A DNA stretch of 64,000 nucleotides from Hydrogenophaga sp. (GTDB lineage Bacteria; Pseudomonadota; Gammaproteobacteria; Burkholderiales; Burkholderiaceae_C). Position 1 is the stretch's first letter. Each line of letters opens with the position of its first letter. Position numbers and translations under genes: made by a program. This document shows positions 51,559 to 59,799 of the stretch, in pieces. The stretch lies in NCBI GenBank assembly GCA_011391595.1, contig JAABQG010000008.1, positions 1 through 64,000 of the forward strand, written 5' to 3'. The notes beneath the pieces are model-generated. The model was not told the DNA's origin and did not search any database. It saw only the letters and a list, made by a program, of their open reading frames with translations.

Positions 51559-52674
51559 ATGCAAGCTTCCGACCTATCAGTGATCACGTTCCAGGTCCTG
51601 TGCGCCGCTTTTGCTGTGTCGTTGGCTTTCGGGCTGATTGCGCAGCGCACGCACTTTTGCACCATGGGCGCTATCAGTGACGTGTTCAACTTCAGTGACT
51701 GGACACGCATGCGCCAATGGGGTTTGGCGGTCGGCGTCGCCATGATCGGTTTTTCCGTCATGGCCTATGCCGGATGGATAGATCCCGGGAAAAGCATCTA
51801 CGCAACCACCCGTTGGTTATGGCTTTCCGCTTTGACCGGAGGGGCGTTCTTTGGTTTTGGCATGGTGCTCGGCTCGGGATGCGGCAGCAAGACACTGGTT
51901 CGTATCGGCAGTGGCAATCTCAAATCAGTGGTGGTTTTTTTGGTCATGGGGGTGGCCGCATTCGCCACGCTCAAGGGCATGACTGCGGTACTTCGTGTCG
52001 CGACAGTTGAGCGAGTCGCACTTGATTTTTCTTCAGGGACCACAATCACGGCATGGGTGGCAAACGCACTAGATGTACCGGCGACATTGGCTGGACTTGT
52101 TCTCTCTCTGATGATCGGTGGGGGGCTGATCTTGTGGGCATTCCTCGGACGCGAGTTCCTGCGTTTTGACAATCTGCTGGCGGGCCTGGGTATAGGCGCT
52201 TCCGTGGTTGCGATGTGGTGGGTCAGCGGCGTACTGGGCCATGTTATGGAGCACCCGGAGACCCTGCAGGAGGCTTTTCTGGGCACCAACAGCGGTCGCA
52301 TGGAGGCCATGACATTCACTGCGCCGATGGCCTACACCCTGGACTGGATCATCTTTTTCAGTGACCAAAGCAAGGTCCTGACGTTGGCCGTGGTATCCGT
52401 TCTTGGCGTGATCGTCGGTTCGGCTGCGTCCGCTCTGGTCTCCCGGACTTTTCGCTGGGAGGGCTTTGGCGGTACAGAGGATCTGGCCAATCACCTTGTT
52501 GGTGCGACGCTGATGGGTGTGGGGGGCGTAACCGCCATGGGATGCACGGTCGGGCAAGGCTTGAGTGGCGTCTCTACGTTGAGCGCTTCCAGTTTTGTCG
52601 CCGTCGCAGGCATCATGGTCGGTGCTGTGACGGCTTTGAAGTTCCAGAGTTGGCGTCTGGAGAGACTCGCTTGA
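51559..52674 (+). CDS. YeeE/YedE-family sulfur-compound transporter
   Basis: 371 aa with about ten hydrophobic helices and pseudo-twofold repeats. Conserved Cys motifs: RTHFCTMGAISD in the first helix region, MVLGSGCGSKTLVR, and MGCTVGQGLSGVSTLS near the C-terminus; these match the thiosulfate uptake protein TsuA/YeeE. It should import thiosulfate or a related sulfur compound. No tusA-like gene is adjacent. It is translationally coupled to tcdA. Confidence 0.9.
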   Translation: MQASDLSVITFQVLCAAFAVSLAFGLIAQRTHFCTMGAISDVFNFSDWTRMRQWGLAVGVAMIGFSVMAYAGWIDPGKSIYATTRWLWLSALTGGAFFGFGMVLGSGCGSKTLVRIGSGNLKSVVVFLVMGVAAFATLKGMTAVLRVATVERVALDFSSGTTITAWVANALDVPATLAGLVLSLMIGGGLILWAFLGREFLRFDNLLAGLGIGASVVAMWWVSGVLGHVMEHPETLQEAFLGTNSGRMEAMTFTAPMAYTLDWIIFFSDQSKVLTLAVVSVLGVIVGSAASALVSRTFRWEGFGGTEDLANHLVGATLMGVGGVTAMGCTVGQGLSGVSTLSASSFVAVAGIMVGAVTALKFQSWRLERLA

Positions 52675-53468
52675 CGCCCTTGCCATATGACGGGGCGGAT
52701 CTGAAGCGTCGCTTCGGCGGCCTTGAGCGCCTTTACGGTATCTCGGGAGCGGCGGGCATTCAGCAGTCACACGTGGTGGTTGTGGGCTTGGGGGGAGTAG
52801 GTTCCTGGGCTGCCGAGGCGCTGGCTCGCAGTGGTGTGGGCCATCTCACACTGATTGACCTCGACCACATCGCAGAGTCCAACATCAATCGCCAGGTCCA
52901 TGCCCTCGCCACCACGGTCGGGCAGGCAAAAGTTCAGGCCATGCGAGAGCGCATCGCGCTGATCCATCCCGGATGTCGCGTGACCTGCATCGAGGAGTTC
53001 GTCGATCCTTCGAACTGGCCGCAGCTGGTTTGCGAACCAGCGCACGCCGTGATCGATGCGTGCGACCAGATCGCGGCGAAGACGGCCCTTGCAGCGTGGG
53101 CAAGGCGCAATCAAGCCGCGTTTATCAGTGTGGGTGCGGCGGGCGGAAAAAGGCTGGCGCATAAAGTGGATATTGATGACCTCTCCAGGGTGACCCACGA
53201 CCCGTTGCTGTCCCAAATGCGTTACCGGTTGAGAAAGCACCACGGCGCGCCACGGGAGGGAAAAAGACTGGGAGTCCCCTGCGTTTTCAGCCGGGAAACC
53301 GTGAGTGCGCCCGACCCATCCTGTGCGGTCGAAAGCGACGGCACCCTGAATTGCCACGGTTACGGCTCGGTGGTCAGTGTGACCGCAACCTTTGGTCTTT
53401 GCGCCGCCGGTTGGGTCGCTGATTTTCTTGCGCGCCGCGCACAGGAATCGTCGAAAATCAAGCTATAA
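52671..53468 (+). CDS. tcdA: tRNA threonylcarbamoyladenosine dehydratase TcdA
   Basis: 265 aa from a TTG at 52671 that overlaps the YeeE stop (TTGA) and has GGAGAG six bases upstream. A longer frame upstream lies inside the transporter gene and is rejected. E1-like ATP motif VVVVGLGGVGSWAAEALARSG, then LIDLDHIAESNINRQVHAL, and VIDACDQIAAKTAL. It closes the t6A hydantoin ring in tRNA, fittingly just upstream of a tRNA-Lys gene. Confidence 0.95.
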   Translation: MTPLPYDGADLKRRFGGLERLYGISGAAGIQQSHVVVVGLGGVGSWAAEALARSGVGHLTLIDLDHIAESNINRQVHALATTVGQAKVQAMRERIALIHPGCRVTCIEEFVDPSNWPQLVCEPAHAVIDACDQIAAKTALAAWARRNQAAFISVGAAGGKRLAHKVDIDDLSRVTHDPLLSQMRYRLRKHHGAPREGKRLGVPCVFSRETVSAPDPSCAVESDGTLNCHGYGSVVSVTATFGLCAAGWVADFLARRAQESSKIKL

Positions 53469-53516
53469 TTGAAGGCTGGGCCTCGTTGCAATCAACTGCG
53501 GCGAAATAAGCTCAAC

Positions 53517-53592
53517 GGGACGTTAGCTCAGTTGGTAGAGCAGCGGACTTTTAATCCGTTTGTCGTGGGTTCGACCCCCGCACGTCCCACCA
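53517..53592 (+). tRNA. tRNA-Lys (anticodon TTT)
   Basis: 76 bases. Acceptor GGGACGT/ACGTCCC, discriminator A and encoded CCA; D stem GCTC/GAGC; anticodon loop CTTTTAA; T loop TTCGACC. Confidence 0.96.
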
Positions 53593-53603
53593 AGTACAGT
53601 ATG

Positions 53604-53638
53604 AAAACCCTGCTATCTAATCAGTAGCGGGGTTTTTT
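53604..53638 (+). terminator. Rho-independent terminator after tRNA-Lys
   Basis: AAAACCCTGCTA pairs with TAGCGGGGTTTT (one G-T pair) and the T tract continues. It starts 12 bases past the tRNA 3' end. Confidence 0.88.
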
Positions 53639-53694
53639 GTTTGCGGCGCCTTGCAGGGAATCTGTAGGCGCATTGGCTGAGTGCAGAGCGACCA

Positions 53695-53724
53695 ATAAAA
53701 AACCCAGCGGGTTAGGCTGGGTTT
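53695..53724 (-). terminator. Rho-independent terminator, probably of the hydrogenase operon
   Basis: On the minus strand AAACCCAGC (53716-53724) pairs with GCTGGGTTT (53700-53708) and runs into a T tract (53695-53702). It is about 350 bases beyond the large-subunit stop with no gene in between. Confidence 0.72.
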
Positions 53725-54071
53725 ATCGCGCTGGAGGGAGGTCAAAAACAACGCGAGAGCTTTCACTCGAAAGCAAGTATGCGCTCCCTTAGCGAAAACT
53801 TGATTGTGTTGAATCAACGCTCGAAAGAAAACCTGCACATTGCGGGATGCGGGCTGCCTGTGGATGGGCGATTCCGGCGACTTGAAGATGGCGGTCCCAC
53901 GGTTGTCGTGCCGTGACCAAGCAACAGGCCAATCGCTGGACGCAGGGGGGCGCCCCATGGATCGATTTCATCTGCATGGCCAGCGCGCAACTGACGCGCG
54001 CGGAGGTTTGCGAAACCGCATCGAATGCCTTACCTACCGAGGCATTGAGCCAACGACTGATTAGTCGTGCC

Positions 54072-55853
54072 TCAAGTCACCCTTACCTGCACCAGTTCCT
54101 CGCCTTGCGGATCGGTCACGTGTACGGCACATGCGATGCATGGATCGAAGCTGTGGACGGTGCGCAGGATCTCCAGCGGTTGCTTGGGGTCGTGCAAGAC
54201 GTGGTTGTGCTGCAATGCGGCTTCGTAAGGTCCCGGCTGACCCTTTGCATCTCTGGGTCCGGCATTCCAGGTGCTGGGAACCACGGCCTGGTAGTTGCTG
54301 ATCTTGCCTTCGTCAACCACGATCCAATGCGACAGGCCCCCACGCGGAGCTTCCATCAAGCCCACCCCCTGCATGTGGCTTGGCCAAGTCGATGGATCCC
54401 AGTACTGGTCGTTGAAAGTGCGTACATCGCCGGCCTTGATGTTGGCGATCAAGGCGTCGTACCAGCCCTGCATGGCGTCCGCAATGATTTTTGATTCGAG
54501 CCCACGCGCCGCAGTGCGCCCCAAAGTGGAAAACAGCGCGGTGACCGGGACGTCAAGGGTTTTCAGGGTGGAGTCGACCAGTTCGCGAGTCTGCTTGTGT
54601 CCGTTCGCGTACATCAGCAGGACGCGCGCCAGCGGCCCTACCTCCATCACCTTGCCCTTCCAGCGGGGCGATTTGATCCAGGAGTATTTCTGCTCAACGT
54701 CCAGGTGCTCGTACGGCGGTTTTGGGCCCGTGAAATTGAGCGCGGTCTCCCCCTTGAAGGGGTGCAGGCCCTGTGCGTCTCCGGCGCCATATCTGTACCA
54801 GGAGTGGCTGACGAATTCCTGGATCTCGTCGTCCTTGTCCAGGTCGATGGGATGAATGGTGGAAAGGTCGCCGTTGAGAATTGCGCCACGGGGAATGAGG
54901 AAGGAATCCTTCTCCCAGATGGACTTCTCTGGTAGGTCGCCGAAGGCCATGAAGTTGCCGCCGGTATTGCCGATGCTGCCCCAGTCCTTGTAAAAGGATG
55001 CAATAGCCAGCAAGTCGGGCACGTAGACCTGATCGACAAACTCCTGCATCTGTTTGATCGCGTTCTGAACGATCTGCAGGCCGACCATATTGACGGCGGT
55101 GGCCGCCTGACCGCCGCCGCCGCGCTGCGGGCCGGCACTGGTCTGCACCGAGATCGCGGAAGGTACGCCGCCGACCACGAAATTCGGATGCGGGTTCTTG
55201 CCCCCAAAGATAGTGTGCAGTTTGACCACTTCACGCTGCCAGGTGAGCGCTTCCAGGTAATGGGCCACCGCCATGAGATTGGCCTCCGGCGGCAGCTTGT
55301 AAGCCGGGTGTCCCCAGTAGGCATTGGAGAAAATACCCAGCTGCCCCTGTTCGACAAAGGTCTTGATCTTCTTCTGCACATCCGCAAAGTAGCCCGGTGA
55401 GGACTTGGAATAGCGGGAGATGCTCTGTGCCAGCGCCGACGTTGCCTTGGGGTCGGCTTTGAGTGATGAAACTACATCGACCCAGTCGAAGGCATGCAGA
55501 TGGTAGAAATGCATGACATGGTCATGCACGTACTGGGTCGCAATCATCAGGTTGCGGATCAGTTCTGCGTTGCGGGGAATCGCGTAGTTGGGGACGGCGC
55601 GATGCAGCGCATCCTCGACTGAACGCACCGAGGCGATCCCGTGAACCAGGGTGCAGACCCCGCAAATGCGCTGGGCAAAGGCCCAGGCGTCCCGTGGGTC
55701 GCGTCCGCGCAGAATGATTTCGATTCCGCGCACCATGGTCCCAGCCGAATAGGCCTGGGTGATCTTGCCGGCGGCATCGGTCTGTGCCTCGATGCGCAAA
55801 TGCCCTTCAATCCGCGTGACAGGATCAACAACGATGCGTTGTGCTGTGGTCAT
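54072..55853 (-). CDS. hynL: [NiFe]-hydrogenase large subunit, Isp type
   Basis: 593 aa. The N-terminal nickel ligands are in RICGVCTLVHG (Cys64, Cys67) and the C-terminal pair in DPCIACAVH (Cys572, Cys575), so the NiFe(CN)2CO site is complete. Fifteen residues (VTDPQGEELVQVRVT) follow His578 and should be removed by the maturation protease. It is last in the operon, 12 bases after a 148-aa gene. In Isp-type (group 1e) systems of Thiocapsa and Allochromatium the large-subunit gene is also split from the small one by isp1-isp2, which fixes the class. It oxidises or makes hydrogen at the periplasmic face. Confidence 0.96.
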   Translation of the reverse strand: MTTAQRIVVDPVTRIEGHLRIEAQTDAAGKITQAYSAGTMVRGIEIILRGRDPRDAWAFAQRICGVCTLVHGIASVRSVEDALHRAVPNYAIPRNAELIRNLMIATQYVHDHVMHFYHLHAFDWVDVVSSLKADPKATSALAQSISRYSKSSPGYFADVQKKIKTFVEQGQLGIFSNAYWGHPAYKLPPEANLMAVAHYLEALTWQREVVKLHTIFGGKNPHPNFVVGGVPSAISVQTSAGPQRGGGGQAATAVNMVGLQIVQNAIKQMQEFVDQVYVPDLLAIASFYKDWGSIGNTGGNFMAFGDLPEKSIWEKDSFLIPRGAILNGDLSTIHPIDLDKDDEIQEFVSHSWYRYGAGDAQGLHPFKGETALNFTGPKPPYEHLDVEQKYSWIKSPRWKGKVMEVGPLARVLLMYANGHKQTRELVDSTLKTLDVPVTALFSTLGRTAARGLESKIIADAMQGWYDALIANIKAGDVRTFNDQYWDPSTWPSHMQGVGLMEAPRGGLSHWIVVDEGKISNYQAVVPSTWNAGPRDAKGQPGPYEAALQHNHVLHDPKQPLEILRTVHSFDPCIACAVHVTDPQGEELVQVRVT

Positions 55854-55865
55854 GGTCTGTTTTCC

Positions 55866-56312
55866 TCAACTCTGCAGGAAGGTTTCAAGAATCCGGTATT
55901 GCTCCCGGGCTTCGGTGTTCTCGGTGCCCAGGCCTTCCGCAACCGTCTGGCAGGTCCTTGCCAGACGGGCCTGCATGGCGGCTTCCCAGGCGATGTTTTC
56001 GCCCGGAACAGCGATTCGCACGCACGCCTGCGCGGCCTTGGCCACAAAGTGACCGGCCTGCGCGGTCCAGCCGGCGTCGCTCCCGCACTGGGCATAGCTG
56101 TCCACCCGCGCGGCATGGGCCGCATGCGCAGCCATCAGCAACTCGGCTTCCGTGATGTCGGCCCGCGCGGCGGACTCCAGAGCGGTCTTGACCCGCACGT
56201 CGTGCGAAAGGTCCAGCACCCGCCGGCAGAACGCGACGGCGACCTGGCGCTGCTGCTCAATGGGCAAACCTGCCAGCGCCATCTTGAATTCCTTGTCATG
56301 GGTGATCGACAT
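55866..56312 (-). CDS. Unrecognised 148-aa protein within the hydrogenase operon
   Basis: 148 aa, mostly alpha-helical by composition (Ala, Glu, Arg-rich helices such as QQRQVAVAFCRRVLDLSH and ARADITEAELLMAAHAAHAARVD). It is soluble, without signal peptide or membrane segment, and has three Cys (in VAFCRRVL, YAQCGSDAG and QACVRIAV) that do not form a known Fe-S motif, plus a fourth in TCQTVAEG. It lies five bases after isp2 and 12 before the large-subunit gene, so it is firmly in the operon. The published order hynS-isp1-isp2-hynL lacks such a gene. A chaperone or assembly factor for the large subunit is a guess. Confidence 0.8.
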   Translation of the reverse strand: MSITHDKEFKMALAGLPIEQQRQVAVAFCRRVLDLSHDVRVKTALESAARADITEAELLMAAHAAHAARVDSYAQCGSDAGWTAQAGHFVAKAAQACVRIAVPGENIAWEAAMQARLARTCQTVAEGLGTENTEAREQYRILETFLQS

Positions 56313-56317
56313 GGCAG

Positions 56318-57583
56318 CTAGGCTCCTTTTTCAACAAGGTGGTCAGCGACCATCTCGGTCAGGCCGACCACGGGCAGATCCATCTGGTAATGTTCCAGAC
56401 CCTCCTCAAGAACGATGCGGCAATTGGCGCAGGCGGTGACCACCCGGTCCGGCTTGACCGTTTCGAACTGGGATTTCTTGACCTTGAACGCCTCCAGACG
56501 CAGTTCTTCGCCTTCCTCGATCGCCGAAGCGCCGCCACCACCCCCGCAGCACCAGTTCATGTAGCCAGCGTCCGGCATCTCGACGAAGTTCTTTGCCACC
56601 ATGTTCATCAGATTGCGCTGCGGCTGAATGACGCCGCCACGTCGCGCCAGCTGGCAGGGGTCGTGGAAGGTCAGGCGGTCTTTCTCGAAGCCTTCCGTCT
56701 TGAGCAGCCCGAGTTCCTGAAACTCGCCCAGCACTTCGACGATGTGCTGGACCTTGAAGGTGAACGGTCGGCCCATCAGGTTGGCACCTTCCCAGCGCAG
56801 GGCGGTGTAGGCGTGTCCACACTCCGGGCTGATGACCGTTTTGACCTTGAGTTTCTCCGCGCCTTCGACGATGCGCGAAACGATCACCCGCGCCAAGTCC
56901 GAGTTGCCGATCTGCATGCCGGCGTTGGTCGCCTCGAAGGCGGTCGAACACAGCGTCCAGGTCTTGCCGACATGCTGCATGATCTTGGCGATGGCCCCGA
57001 GGTACTCGGGAAAGTTCATGATCTCCATCGACGACAGCATCACCAGGTACTCGGCGCCTTCCACGTCCATCGGGATCGGGATGCCGAAGTCTTTCTCCAC
57101 ATGCTTCATCTGCGCCTTGACGGCGGGCAGCTTTACGCCCATCGGACTGCCGATCGTGATCGTGCGGTTGGCCGCGCCCTTGATGCCTTCGGGCGCGTTA
57201 CCAGAGGCGGACATGCCCTCCCGGAACTTGCGCACCATGTAAACGATGTCGTTGCCGACCGGGCACACGGCCGAGCAGCGACCGCACAGGGTGCAGGAGT
57301 TGTAGACCAGCTCCTGCCATTCGCCGAGTTCGGCGTCGGTGACTGGTCTGGACAGCCCGAACGCTTTCTTCATCCGACCCAGCAGCGTGTATTCCTGCTC
57401 GTAGACGCGCCGCATGGGTTCCAGCTTGTGAATCGGCGTGTACTTGGGATTGCCGGTCTCGGTGTAGAACAGGCAGGCTTCAGCGCAAAGGCCACAGTGC
57501 ACGCAACTGTTGAAGTAGCTGGCGATGGGTGCATCGATGACTTCCTTCAGGACGCGCACGCCCTTTTCAAGTGAGGCGCTCAT
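56318..57583 (-). CDS. isp2: Isp2: HdrD/DsrK-like iron-sulfur protein of the hydrogenase
   Basis: 421 aa from the ATG at 57581-57583, overlapping the isp1 stop (ATGA). Two [4Fe-4S] sites: CVHCGLCAEAC (Cys27, 30, 33, 37) and CTLCGRCSAVC (Cys97, 100, 103, 107). The C-terminal half carries the CCG-type site (Cys310, Cys345-Cys346 in NWCCGGGG, and CANC at 385-388), plus Cys255 of an earlier partial motif. This is the heterodisulfide-reductase subunit D / DsrK plan. It is cytoplasmic and should take electrons from Isp1 towards a disulfide or sulfur-linked acceptor, or feed the quinone pool. Confidence 0.94.
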   Translation of the reverse strand: MSASLEKGVRVLKEVIDAPIASYFNSCVHCGLCAEACLFYTETGNPKYTPIHKLEPMRRVYEQEYTLLGRMKKAFGLSRPVTDAELGEWQELVYNSCTLCGRCSAVCPVGNDIVYMVRKFREGMSASGNAPEGIKGAANRTITIGSPMGVKLPAVKAQMKHVEKDFGIPIPMDVEGAEYLVMLSSMEIMNFPEYLGAIAKIMQHVGKTWTLCSTAFEATNAGMQIGNSDLARVIVSRIVEGAEKLKVKTVISPECGHAYTALRWEGANLMGRPFTFKVQHIVEVLGEFQELGLLKTEGFEKDRLTFHDPCQLARRGGVIQPQRNLMNMVAKNFVEMPDAGYMNWCCGGGGGASAIEEGEELRLEAFKVKKSQFETVKPDRVVTACANCRIVLEEGLEHYQMDLPVVGLTEMVADHLVEKGA

Positions 57584-58245
57584 ACGGCAACTCCTTTGTG
57601 ACCGTTGACGGTGCCATTGAACCAGCGTGATCCGAACACCGTGAAGGCGTGGAACAACTTGGTAAACGGCAGAAAAATCAGCAGCAACTCCACGCAAAGG
57701 ATGTGCAAGGCCAACATGGTGGTGTACGGCAGCAGAAGATGCCGCACGGCCAGCCAGCCGGTCAGCAGTGGCAGGAAAGTCAGCGTCCAGGTGAACCAGT
57801 CTTCAAAGGTGGAGAGAAAGCGCTTCACCGGATTCATGATGCGATCTGCCAGCAGCACCAGCATGGCGACGATGGTCACGATGGTGATGAGATCGATGAA
57901 TTGCGAGGGCAGGGCCGGCCAGGACACGCCGATCAGGCTCTGGATCAGTTTGATATGCGGTGCAAACAGCAACACGACGATGGCCAGTCCGATATGAAAA
58001 ACGCCACCCGCAATGTAGGTGACAGGTGCCTTCTTCAGCATGCCCTCGGCGGGCAGGGTGCGCCGGAAAATCGTCCGCCATCCGGATGCGCCTGACGCCG
58101 CGCGCGGGGCCGAGAGGTCCTTCTTGCGTCCGAGGCTGTAGATCTCGAACAAACGCCACAACACGCCGAGTACAAATATTCCCACGGCAAGGTTGAGACC
58201 CGGTCCCCGGACCCAGGTCAGCAGTTGCATCTCATTCATGATCAT
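57580..58245 (-). CDS. isp1: Isp1: NarI-like membrane cytochrome b of the hydrogenase
   Basis: 221 aa with five hydrophobic helices (starting GLNLAVGIFVLGVLW). His84, His97, His181 and His199 lie in or near helices and are the likely haem b ligands, as in NarI/DsrM. It anchors the small subunit electrically to the membrane and passes electrons inward. Start MIMNEM at 58245 overlaps the small-subunit stop (ATGA); the ATG at 58239 is an alternative. Order small subunit-isp1-isp2 is that of the Isp-type hydrogenases. Confidence 0.93.
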   Translation of the reverse strand: MIMNEMQLLTWVRGPGLNLAVGIFVLGVLWRLFEIYSLGRKKDLSAPRAASGASGWRTIFRRTLPAEGMLKKAPVTYIAGGVFHIGLAIVVLLFAPHIKLIQSLIGVSWPALPSQFIDLITIVTIVAMLVLLADRIMNPVKRFLSTFEDWFTWTLTFLPLLTGWLAVRHLLLPYTTMLALHILCVELLLIFLPFTKLFHAFTVFGSRWFNGTVNGHKGVAV

Positions 58246-59333
58246 TTCTCCAGATCGGCCAGTGTGGTCGTCTCGTGCCCCGCCTTGGCGGCGCTCTTTT
58301 TGGACCGGTTCAGGAAGCTCACGACAGCGCCTGTTGCCACGCCAGCGGCCGTCGCGGCGCCCACCATTTGCATGGGACCCGCAGGCATTGAAAGCGCCCG
58401 GTAGAAGCCGCCCGCATCCCAGAAATCAGGTTCCGAGCAGCCCAGGCAACCATGCCCGGACTCTACTGGCCACGACGTGCCTGCGTTCCACTTGGTTGTG
58501 GCACAGGAGTTGTATGTCACCGGCCCCTTGCAGCCGAGTTCGAACAGGCACCAGCCATTGCGTGCGCCTTCGTCATCGAAGGTTTTTGCAAACTTGCCCT
58601 GATCGTAGAACGGGCGACGGTAGCAGCGGTCGTGGATGGTTTCGCCATAGAAGGCCTTGGGCCGTCCCTTGTCATCGAGTTCGGGCAGACTGCCAAAAGT
58701 GATGAAATGGGCCAGCACACCGGTCATGACCACCGGGATGGGCGGGCAGCCGGGAACATTGACGATGGGCCTGTCCTTGATGATGTCTGAAACGGACACC
58801 GCGCCAGTGGGATTCGGATTGGCATTCGGAAGACCCCCAAACGCGGCGCAGGAACCCATGGCAACGATCGCCGCGGCGCCCCTGGAGGCTTCCTTGAGCA
58901 GTTCCAGGTTAGTCCTGCCGGCGATGCAGGAATAGGCACCATCCAGCCCCAATGGGATGGAGCCATCAACGATCAGCAGGTACTTGCCGTGGTTCTCTTT
59001 CATCGCCGCGTGCAGGGCTCCCTCGGCCTGGAATCCCGCAGCGGCCATCAGCGTCTCCTGATAGTCCAGCGAAACCATGTCGAAAATCATCCCTTCGATG
59101 GTGGGCGAGTGCGATCGCGTGATCGACTCGGTGCAGCCGGTGCATTCCTGGAACGGCAGCCAGATGACTGAGGGGCGCCTGGTGGCGGCCTGTGCAGCGG
59201 CAAGTGCCGAGGCCATGGCGCGTCCGGCAACGGGCGGAAGCGCCATCATGGACGCCAGGGTGGCACAGTACTTCGAAAATGTGCGACGACTCACGCCGTG
59301 CCGTGCGAGTGTTTCGATCAATGGACCTTGCAT
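58242..59333 (-). CDS. hynS: [NiFe]-hydrogenase small subunit, Tat-exported
   Basis: 363 aa. Twin-Arg signal SRRTFSK (Arg16-Arg17) with hydrophobic run to about residue 45. Proximal [4Fe-4S]: Cys64 and Cys67 (CTGCTES), Cys162 (MGSCAAFGG), Cys196 (VPGCPP). Distal: His234, Cys237, Cys262, Cys268. Medial [3Fe-4S]: Cys277, Cys296, Cys299. The two extra Cys of oxygen-tolerant enzymes are Gly here (positions 66 and 167). A C-terminal membrane anchor (VGAATAAGVATGAVVSFL) follows. It carries electrons from the active site to Isp1, located in the periplasm. Confidence 0.96.
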   Translation of the reverse strand: MQGPLIETLARHGVSRRTFSKYCATLASMMALPPVAGRAMASALAAAQAATRRPSVIWLPFQECTGCTESITRSHSPTIEGMIFDMVSLDYQETLMAAAGFQAEGALHAAMKENHGKYLLIVDGSIPLGLDGAYSCIAGRTNLELLKEASRGAAAIVAMGSCAAFGGLPNANPNPTGAVSVSDIIKDRPIVNVPGCPPIPVVMTGVLAHFITFGSLPELDDKGRPKAFYGETIHDRCYRRPFYDQGKFAKTFDDEGARNGWCLFELGCKGPVTYNSCATTKWNAGTSWPVESGHGCLGCSEPDFWDAGGFYRALSMPAGPMQMVGAATAAGVATGAVVSFLNRSKKSAAKAGHETTTLADLEK

Positions 59334-59379
59334 GTTGTTTCACCTTCCGATCCGTCACACATTGAAGTAAAAGAACGCC

Positions 59380-59799
59380 TCAACTCAAATCTGAAATCAG
59401 CAGATTAAGCCGATCCAGACCGGCTGCAACGTCGTCGATCGGCGCCTTCACCAGTTCAGGCACCACGGCGACTTCGATGAACGCGGACGCCACCCCGCCT
59501 TGTCCGTTGTGGTGCGTGACCCACCAGACACCCGGGCAACTGGTTTCATCCAGCCTGGATTCGCCGCCCGCGTTCAGACTGATGTGGGTTTCGCCGTTTC
59601 CCAGAGATTCGCGCAGCCAGTCCAGGTCGGCCGCGGTCAGCGGCATCGCCAGCAAATCAATGGTGGACGCCTCGCCGGCGTCAACCAGCATGCGCACTTT
59701 TTCCGCAATTTCCCTCAACACGACACCGGCATTGCCGGTCAGCGCCGCATGGGGACCAGGGGCAGAAACAGCGACAACGGGAATGGCGTCAAGCTTCAT
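59380..59799 (-). CDS. HupH/HyaF C-terminal-domain protein
   Basis: 139 aa from the ATG at 59797-59799, which overlaps the protease gene by 11 bases; a TTG at 59823 would add eight residues. The body matches the HupH_C domain: LLAMPLTAADLDWLRESLGNGETHISL, SCPGVWWVTHHNGQGGVASAFIEVAVVPELV. HupH/HyaF proteins are usually about 280 aa with two such halves and help assemble the small subunit or its proximal cluster; here only one half is present. It lies between the protease and the small subunit genes, consistent with assembly. Confidence 0.82.
   Translation of the reverse strand: MKLDAIPVVAVSAPGPHAALTGNAGVVLREIAEKVRMLVDAGEASTIDLLAMPLTAADLDWLRESLGNGETHISLNAGGESRLDETSCPGVWWVTHHNGQGGVASAFIEVAVVPELVKAPIDDVAAGLDRLNLLISDLS

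Larger units (their letters stand above)
53593..54071. other. Non-coding junction between tRNA-Lys and the hydrogenase operon
   Basis: 479 bases with two terminators (53604-53638, plus strand; 53695-53724, minus strand). Several short ORFs are present on both strands, none with recognisable family features or a good Shine-Dalgarno motif. No direct repeat of the tRNA 3' end and no integrase gene were seen. Confidence 0.5.

Noticed and set aside
53617-54494. Short ORFs between tRNA-Lys and the hydrogenase large subunit (for example from 53913, plus strand)
   Set aside because: No Shine-Dalgarno motif, no family resemblance, and the longer one continues antisense through the large-subunit gene.
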